64,000 nucleotides of DNA from positions 10,653,759 to 10,717,758 of the forward strand of contig CM041551.1 of assembly GCA_023238725.1 (NCBI GenBank), given 5' to 3'. Shown here in pieces: positions 44,241 to 56,559 of this stretch; the stretch's first letter is position 1, and every line of letters starts with the position of its first letter. The position numbers and the translations under genes are program-made. Under the pieces are notes generated by a model. The model searched no databases, was not told the origin of the DNA, and saw nothing but the letters and a program-made list of their open reading frames with translations. Source of the DNA: Scortum barcoo. Its lineage: Eukaryota > Chordata > Actinopteri > Centrarchiformes > Terapontidae.

Positions 44241-46479
44241 GCAGACACATTGACATGCACAAAAACACCTGAGGTGAGTGGAGGCTGGTGGGTGGATATG
44301 GTCGGGGCAAGGTCTTTCCTCCTTAAGCCTATTAAAGAAACAGATGCCAGATTTTACGAGGTTTGCTATAACAAGATGGATTAAATAGCACCATATGTCT
44401 GGATTACTTTTCTCCCATTTTAGGCACTGGATCCGTGCTAACATTTATGTAACATTATGGCTGTGTTCGCATCTCCAGTTCAAACCCACTGATAAAGAGG
44501 CTGTCTTTGCTTTCTGGGCTTGTTTTTGGTGACGGGTGTGGGGGTTGGTGGGGGCTGAATGAGGATTGCTGACACTTTTTTTCCATCCCTACCTCTTCTC
44601 TCCGCCGTGCCGTGTACGGCACGCAAAAACAAACACCGCCATCCTTTCATGTTCAGCACAAAGATCGCTCTTTCAAAATGATCCACTGGAAACCTTGTGA
44701 CGCTTGTTAATGAGTGGATGTTGGCTTTGGTGTTGTATCGGCCTCACCTCCATTCCTTTGACCTGTCCAAATGTAAATGTTATTCCTCTCCATCAACCCC
44801 GCTCACCAGAGATAAACAAGTGACCTTTTCCAGCTCCTACCTGTAATCAGTTGTGTTGAGTGTCAAAATAAAAGAGGAGGGGTAAAAGATGATAACAGAG
44901 GAGAAAGATGTTGTTGCTTCCATTCTACCTGTAAAAGAGTAACCAACTTAGAAAAAAAAAAGAATTAAAGATTACTTGACCTCAAGAGTCAGCGATGTTT
45001 CAGGCTCAAAACCAGAGAACAACTCATGGATATATAGTGAAGAACATTAGCTCTCTGTGGACTTGTCTGTGTGCTCTCATGGTGGAAGCCCATGGCTATG
45101 TGCAATATCATCACGCTGTCCATACAAAGGTTTCCCCATCTCATATCATCTCAAGCTGTATATGATAAATCAGTAATGGAGGGATTTGATGCTAGTTTGC
45201 CCTGTGGAGCTACTCTTCCACTTTGACCCAACGCCATAAACGGCGTCCCGTCCCAGGAGGAGGAAAGTAATTGCTCATTTTGTAGATACAGCACCTTGTG
45301 ACCAAGTCACTACTTAATTATTTACATGTCTTCCTCGTGGGCCTTCCCGATGAGTCGTGCAGTGATATTGAAATATGAAGGGAGAGGTTGAAAAGCTCCC
45401 CTCTCCTCCCCTCTGAGATGTCTTTGAAAATGCACACAATTGATTATTTTCCATTTCTTAAGACAATAAGAGTGAGTAAAGTGCATCTGACTGGAATGCA
45501 TATTTTTTCGAGTTGCATGCTGTAGAGAGTGGCAGGATGATTGTGCCGTGATGTAGTGAGGGTGTAGGCCGTAGCCGTAGGTAGAAAGCCAGAATGCACA
45601 GTGTGGAGCTGTGGAGTAATTGATCTGCATTGCTGTCTGTTCTCAGTTCCACAGCAATATTTCTGGATCACGCACTGTTGTACAAACTCTTGATCAACAT
45701 TCTGAATCATTACATGTAATTCTCCAGCTGAATCATAAATCACATTGGGATGGAAGGAGAAAGTAATTTTTTTTTCCCTTTCTTTCTCTCTCTCTTTTGT
45801 TTCTCTGCACTACATTTTTAAATCTGACTCCTCGCCGTCGTCATTTCTCCACTCATTGTTATTCAAGTGCGTCCTTTTAAAAGAAAAGGTGGAAAAACAT
45901 TGGCTGCCTAAGTCAGGCTTTTGACTTGATACACATAACTTATTTTGGAAGCGGAAAAAATAGATTTTGGGTACAATATAGTTGCAGACATCCCCACCCA
46001 ACCCCAAAAAGAGAAAATCAATAAAACTGATAATAAATTGTGTAGGCGTGCTTTGTCTTTCTTTGCCTTTCTGTGCACGGGTGAAGCATCCTGGCACAGC
46101 AACCACACTCTTAGACGGTCTTGTGGGAATATGAATAATGTATTTTTCATTTACATTCACCCTCATCCTACAGTATGTTAGGGGCATTAAGAGATGGTGG
46201 GATGTACAAACACAGAGGTTAGAAATGAGACGATTCCAGGAGGACTGCACGGAGACACGGTGCATCTGTTGTTTGTATCAGGCTATTTTCTTCTTCTTCT
46301 TCTTGTTCTGGCACTAATTCAATCTGCGTGAAGGTGGGGATGATTTCAAATGTAAGCAAATGTTCTCATGAGGTGCCATTCAGGCGGCTAACGAGCGCGG
46401 CACTGAAAGGTACAGAGAGGAGGTGCGTATGAGAGACAATCCTCTCAGTGTTTATCAAAGTGGTCTAATCAGGTCAGTT
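44241..46479. other. Non-coding stretch
   Basis: No gene recognised. It holds the 18-bp hairpin at 44606-44623 (listed), a pyrimidine tract at 45767-45798 and (TTC)6 at 46287-46304. The 151-codon minus-strand frame at 45810-46265 has no domain. Confidence 0.5.
44606..44623. other. GC-rich perfect hairpin
   Basis: CGTGCCGT-GT-ACGGCACG: 8-bp perfect arms around a 2-nt turn, with three CpGs. The double strand is nearly a full palindrome. No downstream T run to suggest a terminator. Confidence 0.7.
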
Positions 46480-46640
46480 ACTCATCTCTGACGTCACCTA
46501 ATCTCACACTTGTGCGTCCCTACCGCAGACTGATGACACTTTATGAGCCATTCCTCACTGATAATATTTACCCGAGTGCATTGTTAAATGCATTATGTCA
46601 TCCAGAATATTAAATCACATACGGCTCCATCATAAACTAA
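46480..46640. promoter_or_regulatory. Enhancer-like block with a full CRE
   Basis: TGACGTCA at 46489-46496 is the perfect cAMP-response palindrome. It is followed within 130 bp by ctgataatatttacccg, gttaaatgcattatgtcatc and gaatattaaatcac. CREB/ATF binding is the family expectation; activity here is inferred. Confidence 0.32.
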
Positions 46641-48224
46641 GTTTGCCCAACGTCAGGGGAGGTAGAATTCAAAAACAGTCTAAATTGCAGGGTGAATGTC
46701 TGTGCGGATGAATGCGATGGGGCAGATAAGGAAGCTGAGACTAAGCCAGATGTTGTATTCCTGGGTGTGTCTTTGGAGTCTCGCATCGCTTTTTTCCTGG
46801 TTGCTGAGCTAAGCTGTTTGAGCAAAGCGTCGTGGGAACTGTCACCTCCGCTGAGCAGCAGACGAAATTAGGTGGTCATCGCGCGGAGGGGAGACAAGAC
46901 TCAACCAGAATTTGCCCCAAACATTAAAAACTTTTGTTCCTGTGAACAAAAAAAAAAATGCCTTGAATAATCGTGTGCAATAAATGCTTCATTTTCTTGT
47001 GAAATTAAGACGGTATTTTCCCCCCTCCCTCCTCACCTTTTTTTGTGCAGCCCTGGCAGAATCTCTCTAAACTGAATTATGTAGCAATTTGCTGCGTCTT
47101 TGATGTGATAAATTTGAAGCCCTACTGAAATGTACACAGACTAGAGGGTCTGTGAGGAACCATCAATGCTGTTGTGCTATATGAATACAGCTCCCCCTCC
47201 TTCTCTCCTGAAAACAGAAAGATGAGACTGTAGCTGTTGGGCTTTTCTGCAAAAAAGTGCTTCGTTCAGAGTCCGGGGGCTTCCTGATCGGGGCCGATTA
47301 TACCGCTGTGGCTACAAAAATGATGACTATTCAGGAGTAGAGAAGGATGCTGACTGGTAGTAACCTCAGGAAAAGGACAGTGAAATGAAGGCTGGGAAGC
47401 TGTGTGTGTGTGTGTGTGTGTGTGTGCAATGTGTGTGTGTGTGAGGGGGGGTGTCAGATTAATTATAATGAGAGGCTAAAATTAAGAACATTTATCCGGG
47501 ATGATGTTTCCTTCGTGAAACGTGAAACGCAAGTTACACGTGTCCCTGCTCCGATGTAACACTGTACTTCCAATCCCTTTTGGTTTATTTTTATTTTTTT
47601 CAGACTTGTGAAAAGATTGCGAGGATGGAGGTCTGTTGGGTTTTTTTTTTTATCCTCTCCCTTTCATTCAGTCTAAAAGAAATGCATAAGGTTCTGTGGT
47701 GTTTGTGGATCAATAGTGTTGCTCCATCGGTGAGTTCCTTGGTATGGGTGACACAGCTTCGCAGTTATTTGGAATTGAATTAGGGGGGCTGGGGAAGGAG
47801 GCAGAGATGATGAAGAGTATCAATCATTCTGTCTCTTGTGTGAAGTTATTTGTGGGTCGACAGAATCGGCAATAATGAAAGTTCACTTGTTCACCACCGA
47901 GGGTTTGTGGGTAAATTTACTTCCCCCATGACACCGGACCTGGAACAAAGGGAGCAAAGCCTCAGCAGAGGAAGCGATGTCAATACAATGTGAGTGACTC
48001 GTTACAAGTGTTTGTCCTCGCGGCGTTTCCTCGGGGGTTTCACAGCACCACATTGCTCAGCCCAAACACAGATTGCCGTGTCCGCTCAGTTTTTATCACC
48101 CCTATTAAAGAGAATCGTGGCTGCTGTTATGAGTTTTTCCCCTCATACGCAACTGGTGTCTGACACTGTACCTAGTGTATTGCCCTTCTTTTTCCACGAA
48201 TCGCCCCTGATTGCTTTCTATAAC
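46641..48224. other. Non-coding stretch
   Basis: Single-copy-looking DNA with an A11 run near 46949, the TG microsatellite at 47401-47443 (listed) and a T12 near 47640. No gene recognised. Confidence 0.5.
47401..47443. repeat. (TG)13 + (GT)6 compound microsatellite
   Basis: Thirteen TG units, the interruption caat, then six or so GT units running into a G7 string. Confidence 0.95.
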
Positions 48225-48660
48225 AGGTCGCGGACCCAAATGCAAGACAGAGTCAACAGTGGCGTGGTTTTAAAAAACGTTTTAATAAAGAAAGATGCTC
48301 ACACAAAAAACAGCGTGGCTTCCAGGCTTGGCAAAAAGAGGACTGAAGAAACATGAACACAGGACCAAAAACAAGATAAGACCTGACTGTAGTTCAATAG
48401 GCTGACATGCAACAATCTGGCAACAAGACAGGGGAAACGCAGACAATATATACACACACGAGGTAATGGGGAACAGGTGGAAACAATCAGGGTGGGGCAG
48501 ACAATCACACAGGTGGGAAACACAATGGCAGGAAGTTAAGGGGACCTGAAACGAAACGAGAGGAGAGTTAGGGATTTCAAAATAAAACAGACACGCCAGA
48601 ACAGGAAACAGAAAACATGACAGACATAAAAACTTAAACATGACGAGACATTACACTTTC
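48225..48660 (+). mobile_element. Fish repeat 'ggtcgcggacccaaatgc' family, copy 1
   Basis: It opens with ggtcgcggacccaaatgcaa, has aacgttttaataaag, aacaatctggcaacaagaca, gggaacaggtggaaacaatc and acaatggcaggaagttaa, and closes with gaaaacatgacagac and acatgacgagacatta. This A/C/G-rich series is familiar from many percomorph genomic sequences. It is non-coding. I cannot assign it to a superfamily and found no clear target duplication. A second copy lies at 58785-59175 in the same orientation. Confidence 0.65.
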
Positions 48661-50989
48661 ACGATATGAACGCAAAATAAAAGGCGCAATTACCTCTTCC
48701 CTCTTTCTAGTCCACTTCCCCTTTATTCTGCGAGAGAGTGATCGCTCCATCCCTCCAGAAGAGATTTGATAACATTACAGAGGAACTGCCCTCTCCACTG
48801 TCTCAGTATTGGAGCGCGTGGTTTGCGATGGAGAATAGTTTAAGTGAGATTGATTGAACCCAGCTGGTCCAGATTCCTAGTGTGTCAGAGTCATTTATGC
48901 AGGGATTGGCTCATAACCTGTCAATCAGATGGATGGATGGACAAGGCAGCGTGGCGGAGGGTGGGGCCGAGAATGCGGGAGAAGTTGGCGCAGATGACAG
49001 AGGGTGCTAGGGTGGCGCTGCAGAACCATGCTGAGTCGGCGGTGGCTTTACGCCATCGCTGCATCACTGCCTAGTCAACACAGACATTAACATTAGCTTT
49101 ATAACTGTTACTTCATTAGAACACCTGAACCAAAAATGTTCAGTCTGCATGAATTAAAGACCAATTCACTCAAAGTAAAAAGGACCTACTGCAGGAAGTT
49201 GTGTGTGTTATATGTGAAAACCATATTAATCCATTTTTCAATTTTCAGACAGTGAAGGATTAAATGTTCTCTCAAAGCTTTTCATAAACTTAAACACCAA
49301 TTTTGATGCTATTTATGACTGCCATTTTTCCTGCAAAAGACATTCAATGTATTTACACCAAGCGCTTTAAAATTATACTTTTTAGTATAAAATTTAGACC
49401 AGCCCTTTAATGTGAACCATACATGATACTACTTCTCATGTAATTTACAGACATACTGGATGTTAAACCAAATCAGAAATCAAGACACTAATCAGAAGCA
49501 TGTCTGTGATCCACTGAGAGTTGAATAAAAGAAAAAAAAAGTAAGATGCTATTGCTGCGGTGGAACTTGATTTATCAAGTATGACCTTTCAAGAAATCTT
49601 TAAATAGTGTTTTACTTATGAAAGAGGCCATCAAAACAGAAAAAAAGATGTAGTCTGGCATCCATTCCTCGAGGAAAGCAAAAAGCATTTATGAAGGCAG
49701 GGAGTTAGCCACAAATTAGAGAGGTTGTTTTGCACAGCGTACATTATCCCCGCATGCCAGTAATTGCAGAGCCACCCAGCTTCATTATTCCATAGAAAGA
49801 GGAATATCAGAAACAACGTGCTTCACACAGATAACGCTCTTTACATAAGAGGTTACAATAATGACACTGTGGCTCCTCTGAACTGAAAGATTTGCATACT
49901 GATAGAAAGCTGTGCAGACACCTCTAGTAAGGACTAGATGGCAAAACTCTCCCTATATAAACTGCCTTTATTTGAATATCAAGAGAATATTGGGAGGGAG
50001 GGAACAGAAATGAGATTATTTGATTTTCAAACATCCTTTGTTTTTTCACCCATGTTTTTTCACCATTCCCTCAGCTTTCAAATCAGAATATCAAAAGTGA
50101 AGTGACGCATTAACATTTCTCCACTGTAGTATTATGGATGTGATGCACTGGTGAATCACTCTGAATACTGATATGTATGCTTAGATGACAAACAACGGCA
50201 TATCTGTCTTTTTCTCTAAAACATCTTGCTTGTCAGTGTTTATTTCAAAGCCAAAACATTTTTTTCCCCCCCAATAAGCCGCGACGACTTTCCAGCAGAT
50301 TTCACATCCTAATTTGTGCGAGCTGATCAAGTAGCCTGTTGTCAAAAAAAAAAAAATGCCTGTTGCGGGATTGCTGTGGCTTTACAGCGAATAACTAGAG
50401 TAGGAGCTGATAAATGAGGTGTCTGACTGTCCGGGCCTCAGTGTTATCTTGGTGCTGCTATGTACAGCCGACTTCTGTGTAGGCGGTGAAGGCAGGTGAC
50501 AAGAAGAGAGGGAGGAGAAGGAAGGAAGAAGGGGGTTCGGAGGGGAGAAAGGGGAGCGACAGAGTGACAGACACAGAGACATACAGAAGGTGGAGAAGAC
50601 AAGAAGAAACGGGGGTAGCGGTAGAAGCCTATGGGTGCCTGGTCTGTCAGGCATGTGATGTGTGATAGTGGCTCTTTTTTTTTCCCTTCCGCCCCAGAAT
50701 ATAGCGAGGATGATATTGTGTCTGTGATGGTGCCACACCCCTGTCAGAGGGGAGCGCAGCTGGTTTTGAAGCTAATTAGGTGAACTTTGCTTCTCGCTGA
50801 GGTGAAGCAAAACTATGAATGACATACAGGATGGATATATGTGCAGATGTACGGATGTATGGCAAAAACAACACACCTGAATTCATTCTTATATACCTAT
50901 GTGTTACCTATATATACCTAAACCTTAGTCTGTTGATGGAGAGAGGATGAAGAAACATTTGCAATATGTCGGAATATCGCTTTACCTCT
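48661..50989. other. Non-coding stretch
   Basis: No gene recognised. A perfect octamer ATTTGCAT lies at 49890-49897. A 35-nt pure purine run at 50501-50535 continues into GGGG/GGGG runs (to 50556). A13 lies near 50345-50357. The proline/serine-rich minus frame at 50382-50738 is the purine tract read backwards. Confidence 0.5.
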
Positions 50990-51470
50990 CCCCTCGCAAG
51001 ATGCATCATTTTCCTTTTACCGCCATTTTGCAGGATTTTAATAAAGCATGGGCCACTAACTGCAATCTAATGCTTCAGCAATACAGTTTCATTTGGTATG
51101 AAAATATTCTGAGGACCTGGCAGATTCACAGCATCTTCAGTGTTAGCGTGTGGCTGTCAAATAGATTATAATTCATGAGGAGGAAGATGTGCAACACTTT
51201 GCCTACCCCTTACTTATCACAGAATAGCATATTAAAAAGAATGAAATTTGCAGGATTCTTGTGAATGAGCCTCTGGGTTCAATTTCCAATTATATTTATG
51301 TCTGACTGGGGTTGCCAATCATTTATGTCTGCAACATGAAAACACAGCGTTGTTTCCGATGCATTGTCTTTCAATAATTAAAGCGTTATCTTACCATTTA
51401 GGGTGTTTTCTGGGAAACTTTGAAGGGTAACTTTGAACAAACGTGTAATCAAGAAGCCTCTCTTTGAAAT
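50990..51470. promoter_or_regulatory. Enhancer-like block (long)
   Basis: About 480 bp without simple repeats, including tttaccgccattttgcagg, gctgtcaaatagattataat, ccaattatatttatg, gccaatcatttatg and caataattaaagcgttatc. The density and spacing of homeodomain, YY1-like (gccattttg) and CCAAT-like cores suggest a conserved regulatory element. A 74-codon frame overlaps its start and looks incidental. Confidence 0.3.
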
Positions 51471-52480
51471 GTCACCTTTGATTTAATTTTGTTTTTTTTT
51501 TTTTTAATAAAGCATCCTTCCGGTGCAATCATGTTTGTGCATATTTGACGTTTATTTAACACACCAAATCCAGGATTTACTGTATATTAAGCACTGGCAG
51601 CTGGTAACGCATTAAGGGCTTTCATAAAGATATATTACCCATATTGTTCTCCACACTGCAGTTTCTTAACCCAGTGTTTTATCCCCCTTTTCACCATTTA
51701 TTCTTGGGCTGACAACTACAAATCAGTCAGCCATGGAAATCCTGGGAAACTCTTGAGAATAGCAACTTTTCTGTGGACTAAACACTGCTCAGCCCGCTCA
51801 TTATGAAATGTTATGAACAGAATCCTAACACTAAAAGCTTCTCCAGTACATTCAGCCGCTTGGATAAGTGTGGTTTAAGAAGGGCTTACTTATCCCATAC
51901 AATACTGTTATAATAATAACTACAGTGCGTCACTTTATTATGCACAGAGGAAGAAATGTATGTGGGTAAGTGAAGGGAATGTTGCAGAGAACTGCTCATG
52001 TCTTATCTATGATGTATTTCCTTTTCTTATTTCTACATAACACAGAACACTCTCCTTGAGTGTGTGCCAGATTGTATGCCAGATATTAGAGGGAGAGAGA
52101 AAAATAGAAAGAACCAGTAAGATGCGGATGAAAGGAAGTAAAGCTTTGGGAGGGCGGGGGAGAAATGGATGGTTGTTGCTAGGTAATAATGAAACGTTAA
52201 AGGGAGGAAAAGAGGGAAAAGATGAGAGAAACCCAGACGGATGTGCTACGATATAGTGACAAAGACAGAAGAAGAGGAAGGTGAATGGGTGAGCATAAAG
52301 AAAGAAAAAGAGTGTGAGGGGACAGTGGCTTAACACGCTGCTCTTCACCAGCAGCACTACTACAAGCCGATCGTCAGAGAAGCCAATAATCAAATACAGG
52401 TAATTGAGTGCAGTGTAAACTAGTCAGTGCTCCTCGAGAGGTTCTTTGTGTTTGAGGAGACCCACTGACCTCTTTCCTCT
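51471..52480. other. Non-coding stretch
   Basis: T-rich at 51490-51506, then AT-rich, then purine-rich (52087-52225). The 128-codon minus-strand frame at 52007-52393 is hydrophobic low complexity without a recognised domain. Confidence 0.5.
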
Positions 52481-52646
52481 CTCTTGTCTCCTCCGTGCGT
52501 GTGTGTGGATACGGCTGCCCGGATGTGTGTGTTTAAAGTGTGATGCAGGGGGGTTGGCAGAGCTCTGAGATACACTCAAGGAGAGAGTGAGCGGGGCGAT
52601 TCAGGGCACGCACGCCTGACGCATAAGTGGAGGGGCTCAATGAGTC

Positions 52647-52663
52647 GGGGGGGCGGGGTTGGG
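52647..52663 (+). other. G-quadruplex motif (plus strand)
   Basis: GGGGGGGCGGGGTTGGG meets the four-run rule as GGG-G-GGG-C-GGGG-TT-GGG with loops of 1, 1 and 2 nt. A further GGGG lies upstream at 52632-52635. Embedded in the GC-rich block. Confidence 0.7.
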
Positions 52664-52735
52664 CTCAGCTTGCAGATGGGCTCAGCAGGGGAGTGTGACT
52701 GTGTGTGTGTGTGTGCGCGGAGCGGTGGGAGAGCC

Positions 52736-52748
52736 AGACCTCTGACCT
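52736..52748 (-). promoter_or_regulatory. Nuclear-receptor DR1 element
   Basis: The minus strand reads AGGTCA-G-AGGTCT, two direct half-sites one base apart. This is the arrangement bound by RXR heterodimers, HNF4 and COUP-TF. One half-site is perfect and the other has a single mismatch. Confidence 0.45.
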
Positions 52749-54575
52749 CTGAAGCACGACTCCTGCGTGCGCCTCAAAGGTAGGGGGCCCCACTCACTTG
52801 CTGAAATATCAGCGCTCGCTGTGCAAATGAGCCCCGGCAAGCGGGCGAGGCGGCGTGGCGAAAGTGTGGGTGAATATGTTCACCAACGCTTTAACATTTT
52901 GGGTGTTAAGTTTATTTTGCTTCCTCGCTGAGAGTTCAATGACAAGATTGAAACCGTTCTCGAGATTGCCTTTTGAATATGCAGCTATCAGCCAATTAGT
53001 TGACTTGTCATGAAGATTAGAAGAAGTGAAAAACGACTAGCCTGGCTATGTTCAAATGTTCAAAAAATCACCCTAAACCTCAGTAACTAACACCAATCAC
53101 AACAATCTCCTACAGCTTCATATTGAAAAGACAGACGCTTGAATAAAATAATATAAAATTTTCTAATATAAAGCTCGACAAGAAATCAAATTAGCGACAG
53201 ACAATATATTCCATGTTGTATCAGAATACAGTTGATTTAAAAGTTTGATCATTTGATCATTATCATCTGCTGCCATTAACAACACACACTTACACAAAGG
53301 GAAGCATGATTTTGAAAAAACATTTTGTTTGAGAATATATGCGCAAATTTGCGTGTGTGTGCTGAGACTTAAGATTTTTCTTTATTCCACCATGACCATA
53401 TAGACATAACAAAAGAAAAGATATAATGTATATCGACACCTGGAAATGGGCAAATCCAATATAATAAAGGAGAAAATCATAAGTAAATAAGTATCCTAAG
53501 AAGCAAACAAGCACCCTCTTGTAAATATTAAATATTTATTTAAAGGTAGTCATTTTTATTTCAACACACTTAGTAAGCTTAGTTTAGCTTTGTTATTTTC
53601 ATATTCTTTTGCTGGGATTTATTCTATTGTATCATTAAACCAATCTGTTGCTTGTGCACATCCATGTTTGTTTGTGTGCATCGCTGCATCTATGTACCAC
53701 TCTGCTTACAGTACATGTGGGTTAACATGAGTTTGGAGGGGTGGAAAATGTGTGCTGTGACATGGTCAGCCTTTTTCTGTCCTAAACCAGGACATCATCC
53801 AGACCGTATTTGCCGTAATGTGAATGACATCTGTCTCTTTTCTTCCTTTGGAGATACAAAGGAAGTGCTCAGGGCTAAGTCCACATCTTTTCTACCTGTA
53901 ATATTAGGAGACAGCAAAGGTAGGCTTGGCACGATGCCTCATATCTGCAGCGGTTCAGGCAAATAAATGGCAAAAAGAGCAATAGAGGAGCGAGTAATGT
54001 AAGCTCAAAGGTGTTTGCACAAATTGTTTCTAGATGCATATACTCATCTTTGTATTGATGAATGTTGTGAGCATAGGCTACTGTGAGAAGAAAGAGGATG
54101 TACCTGACATAGTGCACTCTAGTTCTTTGCTCTACCAATCAACAGATCTGAGCTAAGCACATAGACTATAACTGTGTCATCAGTTTGCCTTCCTCCACAG
54201 ATGATCACAGCAGAGCTAGCCAAGACCGCTTTGCAGCGATCACCACAATCAAACACAGGCAAATGGTCAAGCCAGAGGAGTGAAGGAAAAGTTAATTGAA
54301 AGCCAAACACTTCACGGCCCTCTGGGATCATCTTTTTTTGTACATGGAACGTGCGAAGTGCTGCGTATTTATGGGGGGAAATCAGATTCTACATGTGACA
54401 TGGAGTCCCCTCCAATGGCGCTGGAGCCTCCTCGTGCAGCACAGAGCGTGGTGCTGAATGCAGGAGGAACAGCTTGGCGGCTCCCTCAGGAACAGACCTG
54501 CCGACTATCTGCAGCTGTGCTGAGAATTGTCATTTTTAAATATTCACATATTTAATCAGCTGAAAGGGCTCTCAT

Positions 54576-54634
54576 AAACACACAGACACCACGCAAAGAC
54601 ACACACATGCACACACCCGTGCGCAGACACACAT
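54576..54634. repeat. Degenerate CA repeat
   Basis: About 60 bp of CA-rich DNA with GA and CG interruptions. Confidence 0.8.
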
Positions 54635-55517
54635 TAGGATGTGCTGTAGGGTTTGCTTGCAAGAAAAATATTTATATTGTGATTAGGGTTTATGATTGTG
54701 CGATTTAAGAGACTTTGTTAACCATTAGATATTTGTTGATCTTTGTCTGAGCAGCTTTTCATTACTTTACATTAACATATTTTTATCCAATATGCACCAC
54801 ACTGAACGTACATCTGGCTGGATTGTGAATGTTCACATTCCTATTTTATTCTGTAACAGGTTCATTTCTACAGTGGCAAGGCAGCTGCAGATCTCTTCTC
54901 CATTAGCACTGTTCTCTCAGCAGTTACTGCTGAACGATCATGCCACTGTCAGGATTCATTAGAGAGACCATTTGAATCTCACCTACCAATACCCTTTCCC
55001 CTGTAGTTATTAATCTTTTTTTCTGCAGTGGGTATATAAATGATGTTGCCCTTGAATGGACTCAGAATCAAGGTAACAAATGTCAAAATCTCATGAAATC
55101 CAAATCAAGTTTTGCAAACAAGGTTGACACAATTGGAAAATAGGCATGGACTTTAACTGCACATGTTGCCTTGTGCAAAACAAAATGTTCACTGAACTGA
55201 AAGGTTATGTGACAATATCAGCTGGAAATGAATATATAATACCTAACCTCTTTGTCATTGTTTTAAGGTACTAAATGGCAGTGATTGCCTGACTAAAAGT
55301 GTTAGACAGAAATGAATCCCATGTTACACCTGGGAGAACAAACATGTGCGCTAACGGTGTGAAACTGCCAAATCTTTGTGATACTGTGGTGAGATTCTGA
55401 GGCAGCATCAATTAGCTGTGTGCATTGCTTTGACCTGTCACCGAGATATCTGAGCACCTTTTATCATTGTGCACAGTGTGGAGCGTGAGAGGCATCATCT
55501 TTAATCATGTGTTGTTG

Positions 55518-55568
55518 TTTTTTTTCCCCTTCTTTTCCTTTTTTTTTCCTTTTTTTTTTTTTTTTTTT
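55518..55568. repeat. Pyrimidine tract ending in T19
   Basis: Fifty-one consecutive pyrimidines, the last 19 all T. Possible old retroposon tail on the minus strand; no body recognised. Confidence 0.93.
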
Positions 55569-56559
55569 GCTGGGGTAAAAATATGTCCCTACGCCATGCA
55601 GAGTCCCCAGACAGCCATGTTGTTTACTGCCGATTAACAAAGGGAAGGGAAGTCAAGACTGTGACACCAGGTAACGTGAATGAGGTGCCACAATACCACA
55701 GCAGGAACACAGGAAGAATTGCAAAACAGAAAGCCTGAGAGAGAATGAGCGAGGCACAGAGGAGGAGAGAAGGAGAAAGAAATATAGAGAGGGATAGAGA
55801 GAGAGAGGAAGCAGAAAAAAGACAGTGGCACACCTCATTATAAATCTTCATTGCTAAATACTTCCAAATACAATACAGAGAGAATGTTTGATGTCTTGTA
55901 TTCTTCAATACTGTACAAATGAGTGGTTAAAAAAAGAGTAGTGTTTTATGGATATGTTTCAATCCAGATCAGACTCCTTGGTTTTAATAAGTTGCTATTT
56001 GTGAATAATGAACTTCACATCAAGTGCAAAGAATGAGAATCAGGTTTGCTGCCAAGCAGGTTATCATATACAAGGATATTGATATCAGTATTTCGCAGGA
56101 TTTTGAAGACACTCACTCAAAAAAAAAAAAAACATTAATGGATATCAAAAGCTAAATTTTATTCTTTTTGATAGCCTCTGTCTAGCCTAACTTTTTTCAA
56201 CTTGTTTCAACTCCATTCAGTGCATCACATTAGCGGACAATAGTTAAAGTCTTCCACCCAGGCAGGTTTGCAGCATCTGACCCGACACACATTTTCATTT
56301 GAATTAGAGGAGCTGGTGTTGTCAGCCTGTCAGGACTGTGCTTTTCTTCATGGCTTTTCTGACTGCGAGGATCTATTGTGCACTCACATGATGACGGATA
56401 TATTGAGGAAAATATATCACGCATGCGAAAATCACATTTAGTCAGAAGGCGGCCAGTCCGAAAATGAGTTTATGCTCTATTCAGCCAAATCTTTTGTAAT
56501 CTGTAATCAATGTGAAATTATCAAGTCATCATGAAATCAAGAAAAACAACATGAACAAG

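Larger units (their letters stand above)
52480..52880 (+). promoter_or_regulatory. GC-rich promoter-like block
   Basis: This is the most GC-rich 400 bp in the window. It holds a G-quadruplex motif (52647-52663), a nuclear-receptor DR1 (52736-52748), many CpGs (gcggggcg, gcgcggagcg, aagcgggcgaggcggcgtgg) and a splice-donor-like AAAG|GTAGGG near 52780. It could be the first exon and promoter of an unannotated transcript. No open frame with a recognisable protein start follows, so a non-coding RNA or enhancer is as likely. Confidence 0.3.
52881..56559. other. Long non-coding stretch
   Basis: AT-rich DNA with a 12-bp palindrome (CGCAAATTTGCG) at 53342-53353, degenerate CA repeats at 54576-54634, a pyrimidine/T19 tract at 55518-55568, purine-rich DNA at 55737-55822 and A-rich DNA at 56118-56133. 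Frames of 87-104 codons near 53.7-54.5 kb carry no domain. No gene recognised. Confidence 0.5.

Noticed and set aside
45810..46265. 151-codon minus-strand frame
   Set aside because: No domain or signal peptide, and an alternative frame of 80 codons overlaps. Consistent with a chance open stretch.
55518..55568. Retroposon poly(A) tail on the minus strand
   Set aside because: The tract is interrupted by C runs and no element body or target duplication was found.
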